In this document: positions 29,001 through 36,682 of the stretch, in pieces
Position numbering within the stretch: the stretch's first letter is position 1
Layout of the letters: each line of letters begins with the position of its first letter
Origin: a methanotrophic endosymbiont of Bathymodiolus puteoserpentis (Logatchev)
Lineage (GTDB): Bacteria; Pseudomonadota; Gammaproteobacteria; Methylococcales; Methylomonadaceae
NCBI RefSeq assembly: GCF_900128525.1
Contig: NZ_FQTQ01000206.1
Coordinates: 62,001-126,000, forward strand
Direction: 5' to 3'
Length of the DNA: 64,000 bases
The notes under the pieces: generated by a model
The model's database searches: none
The model's input: only the letters and a program-made list of their open reading frames with translations
What the model was told of the DNA's origin: nothing
Translations under genes and position numbers: made by a program

Positions 29001-29803
29001 ATATTAAAGCGCAACCACGTAAAATCATCACCGCACCAACGTGGAGTGGCATTGAGTCAGAAAAAGTCAGCTATAACGCAGGGTATACTAATATTCATGA
29101 GCATATTCCATTCCGTACCTTAACGGGGCGAGCTCATTTTTATCAAGATCATCAATGGATGCGTGATTTTGGTGAAGAGTTTTGTACATACAAACCTGCT
29201 GTAGATATGCAAACCACCGCTGAAATGATCGAGAAAATTGGTGATAAACCGCATTTAAAATTAAACTGGATTACACCCCATAGCAAATGGGGGATACACA
29301 GTACTTACCAAGACAATTTACGTATGTTAACGCTGTCACGCGGTGGACCTCATGTATGGATTTCAGAAACAGATGCAGAAAAAGCTAATATTGAAGATAA
29401 CGATTGGGTTGAAGCTTTAAATATTAACGGGGCGACTGTAGCGCGAGTAGTGGTCAGTCAGCGTATTCCTGATGGTATGGCGATGATGTATCACGCACAA
29501 GAGAAAAACGTTAATGTTCCTGGGTCAAATACAACGGGTAAACGCGGCGGTATTTTAAATAGTGTCACACGGATTACCGTTAAACCCACGCATATGATTG
29601 GTGGTTATGCACAACTGAGTTACGGTTTTAATTATTACGGCACAATTGGTTCGCAGCGTGATGAATATGTTATTTTGCATAAAATTGAAGATGCAGATAT
29701 CAAGTGGCTAGAAGAGCCATTAACAGAAACACGCGAAAAAGCATTGAACCCAGAAGGTGTACATCAAGCAAAGTACGCTTGCACAGACGAGTCGGAGAAA
29801 TAA
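26033..29803 (+). CDS. narG: Respiratory nitrate reductase alpha subunit
   Basis: NarG holds the Mo-bis-MGD cofactor and the FS0 cluster and reduces nitrate on the cytoplasmic face. The 1256-residue length is normal. The N-terminal cluster region THGVNCTGSCSWNIHVKNG and the NHEPRGCPRGASFSWYLYSP block are typical of NarG, as are the GAGLNHWYHNDMHYRA and CGCVGQSGGGWCHYVGQEK segments in the middle and the C-terminal molybdopterin-dinucleotide domain (about 1070-1230). A ribosome-binding site (CAGGAG) precedes the ATG. It is first in narGHJI. Confidence 0.96.
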   Translation: MSHFLDRLNFFKKVQSKFSGDHGVVTNEDRQWEDGYRNRWRFDKVVRSTHGVNCTGSCSWNIHVKNGLVAFEMQATDYPRTRPDMPNHEPRGCPRGASFSWYLYSPLRVKYPLIRERLVSLYRDERATGKDPVEAWAAIQEDPIKREKYTAVRGLGGFVRVDWDEVSEIIAASNVYTIKAHGPDRIAGFSPIPAMSMISYAAGSRYLSLIGGACLSFYDWYCDLPPASPQTWGEQTDVPESADWYNSTYLVVAGANLPMTRSPDAHFYSEVRYKGAKVVAISPDYAEYVKFADLWMPAKQGTDAAIFLAMGHVALKEFHVDQQDPYFEEYARTYTDLPMLVILDEYEGSYISGRFIRAADFDDSLGEKNNPDWKTVVIDEKTGDVFAPNGSVGFRWGEEGKWNLLPKKGRRHTKPRLSMIFENDGIVDVLMPDFQSGADVSMHRNVPTKKITLNGKAVLVATVFDLQLAQYGIDRGLGGEVAKGYDDASIPNTPAWAEKITGVKQADIIRSGREFADNASKTMGKSMVILGAGLNHWYHNDMHYRAIMNLLHMCGCVGQSGGGWCHYVGQEKLRPQAGWAPIAFGLDWQKPPRHMNGTTYFYFHTDQWRYEKLSADAMLSATAQSHYKGHNLADYNVVSQRLGWLPSAPHFNKNPLDIVREAEASGAKDEKGVSDYLVGKLKSGEIAFAAEDIDAPENHPRNLFVWRANLIGSSAKGHEYFLKHLLGAQNSVMQDVLPEAEGVEIAWHKDAPIAKLDLMVDINFRLNSTGAFSDIVLPTATWYEKNDLNTTDMHPFIHPLTQAVDPGWESRSDWQIFKTIAKSFSVLAEKHLGTQKDLVALPILHDTPAELAQAMDVKDWKRGECEPIPGKTMPLLKVVQRDFADTYKKFTALGPLLNKQGNNIKGIDWNTEKEYESLKAICYPIKEAGISKGMLSLEEDINVCEAILALAPETNGEVAVKSWAALSTKTGVDHTHLAKSREDDKITFRDIKAQPRKIITAPTWSGIESEKVSYNAGYTNIHEHIPFRTLTGRAHFYQDHQWMRDFGEEFCTYKPAVDMQTTAEMIEKIGDKPHLKLNWITPHSKWGIHSTYQDNLRMLTLSRGGPHVWISETDAEKANIEDNDWVEALNINGATVARVVVSQRIPDGMAMMYHAQEKNVNVPGSNTTGKRGGILNSVTRITVKPTHMIGGYAQLSYGFNYYGTIGSQRDEYVILHKIEDADIKWLEEPLTETREKALNPEGVHQAKYACTDESEK

Positions 29804-31376
29804 CATGAAAGTAAGAGCAAATTTTTCACTGGTCTTTAACTTGGATAAGTGTATTGGCTGCCATACCTGTTCTGTCACATGTAAAAATGTTTGGACCAAT
29901 CGTAAAGGGGTCGAATATGCTTGGTTTAACAACGTTGAATCTAAGCCAGGGGTAGGCTATCCAAAAAATTGGGAAGATCAAGAACAATGGAATGGTGGAT
30001 GGGAGTTAGTTAAAGGTGAATTACGCTTAAAATCAGGGCAGCGTAGTAGCATTTTACGTAATATATTTATGAATCCGAATATGCCAACCATAGATGATTA
30101 TTACGAGCCATTCACTTATGACTATGCAGTTTTGCAGAATAGTGAATTAGTAGAAGCTACGCCAACTGCAAGACCACGCTCTTTGATTGATGGTCGGCGT
30201 ATGGAAAAAATTGAATGGGGCCCTAATTGGGAAGATGATCTCGGCGGTAAATTTAAAATGCGTAGCCAAGATACAAATTTTGGCGAGATGGAAAAGCAAG
30301 TATATGCCGAATTTGAGCAAACTTTCCTTATGTATTTACCACGTATGTGTAACCACTGCGTTAACCCAGCGTGTGTTGCCGCTTGCCCTTCTGGCTCACT
30401 ATATAAACGTGAAGAAGATGGCATCGTCTTAGTAGATCAAGACAAATGTCGTAGCTGGCGCATGTGTATCAGTGCTTGCCCGTATAAAAAAATGTTTTAT
30501 AACTGGGAATCAGGAAAAGCAGAAAAATGTACAGGCTGTTACCCACGCGTAGAATCTGGCTTACCAACGGTCTGCTCTGAATCTTGTGTAGGACGTATTC
30601 GTTACAATGGTGTGATGCTTTACGATGCAGATCGTATTGAAGAATTAGCATCAACACCTGATGATCAAGATTTATACCAAGCACAATTGGACTTATTTTT
30701 AGATCCTAATGACCCTGAAGTCATCAAACAAGCCAAAATTGATGGAATCCCTGAATCATGGATGGAAGCGGCACGTGAATCTCCCATTTACAAATTAATA
30801 GTCGATTGGAAAGTCGCTTTTCCATTGCATCCAGAGTATCGCACTTTGCCCATGGTTTGGTATGTGCCGCCACTCTCTCCAGTGCAGTCACAAATTGACC
30901 AAGGTAATATCGAATCATCACCTGATGGCATGATCCCTAAGATAGAAAACTTACGTATGCCCATTAAATATTTGGCTAATATGCTAACAGCCGGTAAAGA
31001 AGAGCCGGTTATTCTAGCCCTTAAACGTATGATTGCCATGCGTAGTTTTTATCGTTCCTTAAATGTGGAAGGTAAAACAGATTTAGCTGTATTAGAAGAA
31101 GTCGGTTTAAATGAAGAGCAAGTGCGTGATATGTATCGTTATATGGCGATTGCCAATTACGAAGATCGCTTTGTGATTCCGACCAGTCATGAAGAATTAC
31201 GTCAGGAAGACTTTCATACTTTCCAAGGTCAAAATGGTTTTACCTTTGGTAATGACGGTTGTAGCATTAGTAGCAATGCTTCGCTATTCCCTGATAAACG
31301 TAAAAAAACCGAAGATAATTTAGAGTTTGTACGTTATCACCCTGCCGCTAAACGCTCGGATGGAGAAAAAGTATGA
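29757..31376 (+). CDS. narH: Respiratory nitrate reductase beta subunit
   Basis: NarH is the iron-sulfur electron wire from NarI to NarG. The native start is the ATG at 29805 (523 residues), 1 bp after the narG stop; the upstream TTG at 29757 overlaps narG and is unlikely. Four Cys groups are visible: CIGCHTCSVTCK, CNHCVNPACVAACP, CRSWRMCISACPYKK (with the Trp that makes one cluster 3Fe-4S, as in NarH generally) and CTGCYPRVESGLPTVCSESC. The stop overlaps the narJ ATG (ATGA). Confidence 0.95.
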   Translation: MYIKQSTLAQTSRRNNMKVRANFSLVFNLDKCIGCHTCSVTCKNVWTNRKGVEYAWFNNVESKPGVGYPKNWEDQEQWNGGWELVKGELRLKSGQRSSILRNIFMNPNMPTIDDYYEPFTYDYAVLQNSELVEATPTARPRSLIDGRRMEKIEWGPNWEDDLGGKFKMRSQDTNFGEMEKQVYAEFEQTFLMYLPRMCNHCVNPACVAACPSGSLYKREEDGIVLVDQDKCRSWRMCISACPYKKMFYNWESGKAEKCTGCYPRVESGLPTVCSESCVGRIRYNGVMLYDADRIEELASTPDDQDLYQAQLDLFLDPNDPEVIKQAKIDGIPESWMEAARESPIYKLIVDWKVAFPLHPEYRTLPMVWYVPPLSPVQSQIDQGNIESSPDGMIPKIENLRMPIKYLANMLTAGKEEPVILALKRMIAMRSFYRSLNVEGKTDLAVLEEVGLNEEQVRDMYRYMAIANYEDRFVIPTSHEELRQEDFHTFQGQNGFTFGNDGCSISSNASLFPDKRKKTEDNLEFVRYHPAAKRSDGEKV

Positions 31377-31621
31377 CCCAGGTATACAAAGTGCTTTCAG
31401 TGCTCTTAGAGTACCCGACTAAAGATTTAGTCAGGCATTGGCACGAGCTAACCGAAGCGGTTAATGAGCTACCCAATCTCAGCACTAAGGACAGAAGTGC
31501 ATTAACCAACTTTATTAACTGGGCTTCAGACTTGTCATTAACTCAATTCCAAGCTGAATATGTCAATGTATTTGATATGACCGCGGAAAATTCGCTATAT
31601 CTAACTTATCACTTATTTGAT
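31373..31621 (+). pseudogene. narJ: Nitrate reductase chaperone NarJ, 5' half (interrupted)
   Basis: NarJ is the dedicated chaperone for cofactor insertion into NarG and attachment of NarGH to NarI. The native N-terminal 83 residues run from MTQVYKVLSVLLEYPTKDL to YLTYHLFD, ending at 31621. There a 3142-bp IS4-type unit begins with AACGGTGTCCG. The frame runs on into the IS (to 31744) with foreign residues. Joining 31373-31621 to 34775-35053 restores a continuous 175-residue NarJ reading through YHLF|DEQDRDRGPALIEL. Confidence 0.92.
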
Positions 31622-33162
31622 AACGGTGTCCGACATTTTATTACAGATATGCCATCAAAACAGGTCGGAGCTTGCGCTCAAAGAGCCATGTGGCGCTTTT
31701 CTTTAGGAAATTGTTTTTTAAGAACCGCCAAGCTTGTTTGGTAATCTTAGATAGTTTTCTAAAAAAAGCACGATTATAATTGCCTTCCCAGTCAATACAG
31801 TATGCGGTTTCTTTTGCTTCATGGCGTTTTTGTTGTGTTTGATGGTCTTCTTCCAAGCCCATCTCCTGTCCCTTTTTATTTAGAAATAAGCGCATGAGTA
31901 TATGTGTAACCAATGCCAATAAAGCTTGTTGCTCAATAGCAATAGGTGATTTCCCCCATGCTTTGGCATTAGCCATATCTGTTTTGTAATTATCAAAATA
32001 TTTTTCTTCATCCCAGCGTCGGTGATAAAGAAAAGCAATCATACCAGGTGACAATGTAAAATCATTACTGAGATATTCATAAACTTTGCCGTCAGGCGAT
32101 ACGAATTGTATTAATCGCCAAACTTGTTTTGAGCTATTAAGTTGAATTTTCCTATCAGACACAATATTCTCATTAACTGCCGACTGTTCAACATGACTTT
32201 CCTCAAGAATTTGATATTTGAAAGTCGATTTCATTCGTGTAATCACTGTCACATCGTATTTTGTTTTACGTAAATCCCAATAACGCGCTTCAATAAAGGC
32301 GCGGTCAACCACAAAAAGTGCATTTTTTTTGCAAGTCCAGTGAGAACCTTCCCAGCTTTCTTTGATAAAGCGCATTTCATCAATAGAGCGAGTTTCTGTC
32401 TGACTATCAATGGCAATCCCTGCTCGCATATCATAGGTCGTCATATTCATGTGCCCTTTCTTATTATCAGTCCCACCCTGGCCTGGATAAATCGGTTGAT
32501 AATGACTTGATTCATTTTGATAACTCGCATCTATGGCAAAAATAGAGCGCATCCCCAACTCTTCTTTTCCCGAAAACCTGTCGGGCAGTTCATTTCTTGC
32601 AGAAGTCACCAAGACTTGGACAGCCTGTTTCAATATTTTGCTGCGTGATGAATTGGCTAATGCATCTGACCATGTTGAGCGGGCTAAGGGGGCTTTTTCA
32701 GCGGTGTCATCAATGTCGAATAAAGATTGAATTTGTTCTCGTAGTATCTTTGTTCCCTGAAATTGACGTAAGCAGCCTAATAAAATAAAAAACTCAGCAG
32801 AGAGTACAGAATATTTTTGGCGTGAAAAGCGAACTTTATCTAGGGCTTTTTGCATGGGCAAGAACCATTCTCCCAAAACGGTGTTATCCATCAGTGTGGA
32901 TTGCAAGCTATCTAATCTTTTTGACATTATTTAAGCGTAAGTGACTGATTATAAATGGTAATACGCAAACAAATCCTATTCGACCTGTCAAGCCTTTTTT
33001 TGCATTATTTTCAATCAATTAGAACGCCTGTCCTTCCCTCTGAGCGCCACTTTTTCGTGCAATTGAATTCCGTAAAAGTTGGTTTTTACACCTTAGGAAA
33101 CTTATTATCACCCATAGATTTGATGTATGTCTACCATCTTATGTATTGTTGCGGACACCGTT
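31622..33162 (-). mobile_element. IS4-family insertion sequence (complete)
   Basis: It is 1541 bp with terminal repeats AACGGTGTCCGACA (left) and the inverse of TGTTGCGGACACCGTT (right). One transposase gene is on the minus strand, with a 235-bp leader. The last 45 bp at the right end are duplicated at 34719-34763. Confidence 0.88.
31641..32927 (-). CDS. IS4-family transposase
   Basis: This 428-residue DDE transposase has the first Asp in FAIDASYQNESSH, the second in ALFVVDRAFIEARYW and the YREK signature in YHRRWDEEKYFDNYK (Y-x2-R-x3-E-x6-K), which is diagnostic of the IS4 family. It appears intact. It belongs to the IS that disrupted narJ, transcribed opposite to narJ. Confidence 0.9.
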   Translation of the reverse strand: MSKRLDSLQSTLMDNTVLGEWFLPMQKALDKVRFSRQKYSVLSAEFFILLGCLRQFQGTKILREQIQSLFDIDDTAEKAPLARSTWSDALANSSRSKILKQAVQVLVTSARNELPDRFSGKEELGMRSIFAIDASYQNESSHYQPIYPGQGGTDNKKGHMNMTTYDMRAGIAIDSQTETRSIDEMRFIKESWEGSHWTCKKNALFVVDRAFIEARYWDLRKTKYDVTVITRMKSTFKYQILEESHVEQSAVNENIVSDRKIQLNSSKQVWRLIQFVSPDGKVYEYLSNDFTLSPGMIAFLYHRRWDEEKYFDNYKTDMANAKAWGKSPIAIEQQALLALVTHILMRLFLNKKGQEMGLEEDHQTQQKRHEAKETAYCIDWEGNYNRAFFRKLSKITKQAWRFLKNNFLKKSATWLFERKLRPVLMAYL

Positions 33163-34707
33163 ATCTAATTGTTGTAATAAAAATTCATTCTCATAGGGAA
33201 TAAATTGAATAGCAGCTTGCAAGTCTTCGGCAAGATGAAGCATTAACTCTATGTCAAAACCGACCATTTGTCCTTGTGTATTATAAAAAGAGAAAGGGAG
33301 GCTGTCTTCATTAATACCAATGCGAATAATACCTGTTTGGCGTATTCTATCTATTAAGTGCTGCCCTGGTTTAAGAGGTATTGGGTTAGGTTGTGATAGG
33401 CTGGAGACTGTATAGGGCGCGCGGTCATTTAATAACTGCATATTTAATATTTGTGGATTCTGATTCTCACTGAAAGTGGACTGTTCAAGAACGGTGCGAA
33501 TGGTTAAGCCGACACAAAAAAATAGCAGTAAACTGATCAGGCCGTTACGTATCAATAAACGCCATTTAATTTTAAACACGCCTGTCATTAAGGCTGTAGT
33601 GAGAACGGTAAAGGTCATTAAGTGCATCGCACCAGCAACATCGGCAACTCGACCACAAATGACTCCAACCGTCATAAACAGATTAAAAACATCTTCGGGT
33701 ATATGGTAAAGGTTAAGTAAAAATGGTAATGCGGTAATCAGTTTGCCGAAACTTAAAAATAACCCAATGGTGAGCATCACTGGATAATCAAGAAATGTCA
33801 GCGGGTTGTCATAAAACCAAGCTGCAAAAACAATAAATACAAGGCTAAGTAGTTTGCCCATATCAGGAAATGGGTAGGCTAGCGGAAGTACTAAGTCGGG
33901 TATACGCGCTTGTTCATGTTCGGTTGTTACATGCGAGTGAAATAAACGGTTTATCACTTTAATCAGTAAGGGAATGACCACAAATACACTGCCTACGACA
34001 AAAACTGTCAGTAGCACATTTCTCGATTCGCGAGCAATTTGTCGGTAGCTGAAGGGGGTGCAGCTGGTAATCAGTAACGGCAGAACGATAAGAGTCACTA
34101 ATAATACTGCGCCGATAAGCATTAATACATACGCTTGAACACGCCCGAATTCATTTAGGCTAAGTGTGCCAGCAGCACTAGCAGCAATGCCAAAGACTCC
34201 GATAGGCGTTAACATTACGACAAAGCTATTGACCCGTAATAGTATCTTTGTAATATGACTGAAATTATTTAATAAAGATTTATGATCTTTATAGCCAATG
34301 CAAGCACTGCCAAAAAGCATGCTAAATAAAACCACGGCAGGTACGGCATTCTGAGCTAATGATTGAAAAGGATTGGCGGGAATAAAAAGTTGTAGAAAAT
34401 TAATTTGCGGTGCATTGGTTACTAATAAGGAGCTAAAAAAAGCACCTTGTTCCATACTGGGTAAGGTGAGAGACATGGCCCAAACGCTAAATCCTCCTAT
34501 TAGCCATAGTACTAATAGCACCAACAAGCCTTGCCGAGTAAGCAAGCTAGCCTCAAAATAACTGAGTCGCCCTATATTGCCGATTAAAGAAAATACAATA
34601 TAAGGGAGTACTGTCATTTGCAGCAGGCCGATATAAATATCACCTAAGGAATGAGCACAAATTAATTTAGGCAAGTTCAATTTAAGAATTATAATGATGC
34701 AACTCAT
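33139..34707 (-). pseudogene. Cation:dicarboxylate/amino-acid symporter fused to periplasmic solute-binding domain, truncated at both ends
   Basis: About 440 residues are an SDF/DAACS-type (GltP/DctA-like) membrane domain with many hydrophobic segments; blocks such as MLTPIGVFGIAASAAGTLS and NAVPAVVLFSMLFGSACIGY resemble that family. From about 451 a solute-binding (SBP_bac_3) domain begins: LIDRIRQTGIIRIGINEDSL, then PFSFYNTQGQMVGFDIELML. It stops after about 65 residues where the IS end begins (native sequence ends at the GAT codon at 33163-33165; the last seven residues are IS-derived). The N-terminus is cut near the first membrane helix by the solo IS end. The usual SSSSxxTLP and NMDG motifs of the symporter are not conserved. 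It is not functional here; the intact gene is presumably elsewhere or lost. Confidence 0.75.
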
Positions 34708-34718
34708 AAACTTTATTT

Positions 34719-34763
34719 ATTTGATGTATGTCTACCATCTTATGTATTGTTGCGGACACCGTT
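34719..34763. repeat. Solo 45-bp end of the IS4-type element
   Basis: Identical to 33118-33162 in the same orientation (begins ATTTGATGTATG, ends CGGACACCGTT). It forms the outer terminus of the compound unit in narJ, directly followed by the target duplication. Confidence 0.92.
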
Positions 34764-34774
34764 ACTTATTTGAT

Positions 34775-35053
34775 GAGCAAGACCGTGATCGAGGACCCGC
34801 TCTAATTGAGTTGGCTGAGCTATATAAGTCAACAGGATTTGAGATTGGTGATGGTGAGCTACCGGATTATTTGCCGCTTATTCTGGAGTATGTATCAACC
34901 ATGGATGATAAACAAAGTGCACATACGTTTTTACAGCAAACAGCTCAAGCGGTAGGTATTATTTCCGCTAATCTTGAAAAGCATGCGAGCCCATATGCAC
35001 CACTAGTCAGAATAGTGGAGCGGCATGGGCATTTAGAAGAATTAGTAGCCTAG
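34775..35053 (+). pseudogene. narJ: Nitrate reductase chaperone NarJ, 3' half (interrupted)
   Basis: The continuation of NarJ after the second copy of the target duplication: DEQDRDRGPALIELAELYKS, then GDGELPDYLPLILEYVS and the C-terminal VRIVERHGHLEEL. The apparent longer frame from 34694 borrows residues from the solo IS end and is not native. The DRDRG-ALIEL and ELPDYLPLFLE-like blocks are hallmark NarJ sequence. narI follows after 9 bp. Confidence 0.9.
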
Positions 35054-35062
35054 GAGCTTATT

Positions 35063-35758
35063 ATGAATTTAAGCAATTTATTATTTGGGGTATATCCCTA
35101 TATCGCATTAACTACTTTTTTTGTCGGTAGTTTGATCCGTTTTGATAGAGAGCAATACACTTGGAAAGCCGATTCTAGCCAATTGTTTGAAAAAGAACAA
35201 TTACGCAAAGGCAGCCTTTTATTCCACATTGGTGTACTCGCTTTATTTATGGGGCATTTTGCCGGTTTAGTCACACCACATAGTTGGTTTTTAGCTTTAG
35301 GCGTATCAGATATGATGCACCAAGTCGTAGCAATTTCAGCAGGTGCGGCCTTTGGTTCTGTATGCATGATAGGCGGCGTGATTTTATGGAAACGCCGTAT
35401 GTATAATTCGCGCGTTCGAGCTAATAGCCGTTTTATGGATATTTTTATTCTTAACTGGATATTGGTGACTTTGGCAGTGGGCTTAATCACTATTCCCTTT
35501 TCTATTGTCCACGCACAGGATAATGATGCCTCGGCAATGATTGCTTTAGCAGAGTGGATACAAGCAACATTAACACTTAACCCAAACCCCGCCATGTTAG
35601 ATAATGTTAGTTTTATTTACAAACTACATTTGTTTTTAGGTATGACGATATTCTTTTTATTTCCCTTTAGTCGTTTGGTTCATGTCTGGAGCGTGCCTTT
35701 AGGGTATTTATTTAGACCGTATCAAATTGTTAGAACTAAATTTGTTAAGCAACGTTAA
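35063..35758 (+). CDS. narI: Respiratory nitrate reductase gamma subunit
   Basis: NarI is the diheme cytochrome b that anchors NarGH and oxidises quinol. The 231-residue protein has five membrane segments. His ligands are expected in LLFHIGVLALFMGHFAGL and in FIYKLHLFLGMT-FPFSRLVHVWS near the C-terminus, and both are present. The start is MNLSNLLFGVYPYIALT. The gene looks intact although transcription from upstream must now cross the IS unit in narJ. Confidence 0.94.
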   Translation: MNLSNLLFGVYPYIALTTFFVGSLIRFDREQYTWKADSSQLFEKEQLRKGSLLFHIGVLALFMGHFAGLVTPHSWFLALGVSDMMHQVVAISAGAAFGSVCMIGGVILWKRRMYNSRVRANSRFMDIFILNWILVTLAVGLITIPFSIVHAQDNDASAMIALAEWIQATLTLNPNPAMLDNVSFIYKLHLFLGMTIFFLFPFSRLVHVWSVPLGYLFRPYQIVRTKFVKQR

Positions 35759-35769
35759 TGATCGACTCA

Positions 35770-35819
35770 TTGTGGGAGCGACTTTAGTCGCGCTCTCGTG
35801 GCTAAAGCCACTCCCACAA
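35770..35819. repeat. REP-like palindrome downstream of narI
   Basis: Arms TTGTGGGAGCGACTTTAGTC and GGCTAAAGCCACTCCCACAA flank a short loop. It belongs to a second sequence family (TGTGGGAG outer arm) but shares the CTTTAG/CTAAAG core with the RAYT-flanking palindromes. Confidence 0.75.
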
Positions 35820-35840
35820 AACAGTTAACATTTCTGTGGA

Positions 35841-36479
35841 ATGGGTTGCCTGCTATTTAGGCGCGTAACAACCCTCATCAATCTTATGAAAAATGGTGGG
35901 GTACAGACTCAAAGTCTGCGCCCCACTGTCAAAGCACTAAAAAGGATTGCCAATATGCAGTTTAAATATACCGACCCCGTTACCGACTTTAGTGATGGTT
36001 TAGTCGCCTTAAAAGCCTACCACGAAGATTTTTTAGGTCGTGGCAAACCGTTATTACAATTAGTTTTTGATCTCAAAACTAAGGGTATGAATGAAGCCTA
36101 TGCTAATCAATGTATGAATACCTATTGTCATTATGAACACGCCAATCATTTGCATCATCAAGACGAAGAACTCGCCTTATTTCCTTTGTTGGTCAATCAT
36201 TCGGCTTTAATTGATGGCATGATTGAGCGCTTAATGTTGGATCATGAAGAAATTGAAAAAGCATGGAACTTATTAGCTGCACAATTAAAACAACCTGAAG
36301 CTATCAAAGACTTTGATCGATTACAGGTATTAGCTGTTGAGTTTGAAAAGCTACAGCGTGAACATTTAAACCGTGAAGATGAGGATTTCTCACCGCTGGT
36401 CAAAGCCGTTTTAAACAATGAACAACGCGAACAAGTCGGTGCAAAAATGGCTGAATTAAGGCATTTAGAAATAAATTAA
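35841..36479 (+). CDS. Hemerythrin HHE-domain protein
   Basis: The likely start is the ATG at 35955 (174 residues, preceded by AAAGGATT); the earlier start at 35841 would translate through a REP palindrome. A four-helix hemerythrin-like domain is indicated by regularly spaced His/Glu ligands: KAYHEDFL, CHYEHANHLHHQDEELALFP, LDHEEIEKAW and REHLNREDEDFSPL. Such proteins bind a diiron centre and are associated with oxygen or NO sensing and Fe-S repair (the YtfE/RIC type is a relative). Its place between narI and nirK suggests a role with nitrosative stress. Confidence 0.85.
   Translation: MGCLLFRRVTTLINLMKNGGVQTQSLRPTVKALKRIANMQFKYTDPVTDFSDGLVALKAYHEDFLGRGKPLLQLVFDLKTKGMNEAYANQCMNTYCHYEHANHLHHQDEELALFPLLVNHSALIDGMIERLMLDHEEIEKAWNLLAAQLKQPEAIKDFDRLQVLAVEFEKLQREHLNREDEDFSPLVKAVLNNEQREQVGAKMAELRHLEIN
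35896..35926. repeat. Short REP palindrome upstream of the hemerythrin gene
   Basis: Arms GTGGGGTACAGACT and AGTCTGCGCCCCAC (12 of 14 paired) have a 3-nt loop. The outer GGGG-GCAG arm matches the RAYT-flanking family. It ends 29 bp before the preferred hemerythrin start. Confidence 0.7.
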
Positions 36480-36530
36480 AATGAGGGCAAATCCTTAGAT
36501 CGCTTGGATAATAGACAGAATATAGCGACA

Positions 36531-36578
36531 GGATACGCATTACCTACCTTTCAGAACAATCAATATGTGATGCGTACC
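36531..36578. repeat. Degenerate hairpin upstream of nirK
   Basis: GGATACGCATTAC pairs imperfectly with GTGATGCGTACC about 23 bases later. It is probably another repeat-type hairpin or a leader structure of nirK; no coding frame is present here. Confidence 0.4.
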
Positions 36579-36682
36579 CTACCCTACATAAATAGATACT
36601 GGCTTAAACAACTTGAAGCACATACATCTCATTATATTAACTAAAAATTTCAAGTTCAGTTTTATCCAAATATCTAATTCAA

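Larger units (their letters stand above)
31611..34774. mobile_element. IS4-type compound unit with solo second end, inserted in narJ
   Basis: The unit is 31622-34763 (3142 bp), flanked by identical 11-bp duplications ACTTATTTGAT at 31611-31621 and 34764-34774. It starts with AACGGTGTCCG and ends with CGGACACCGTT. Inside are a complete IS (31622-33162), 1556 bp of foreign DNA with a truncated transporter gene, and a solo 45-bp copy of the IS end (34719-34763). The duplication surrounds the whole unit, so the whole unit, not just the IS, was inserted at narJ. Confidence 0.9.

Noticed and set aside
33118-33162. Treating the IS and the passenger as two independent insertions in narJ
   Set aside because: Only one 11-bp duplication pair exists and it encloses both, so a single insertion event explains the structure better.
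34694-34774. Apparent N-terminal extension of the NarJ 3' part (MMQLINFIYL...)
   Set aside because: It is read from passenger DNA and the solo IS end and is not part of NarJ.
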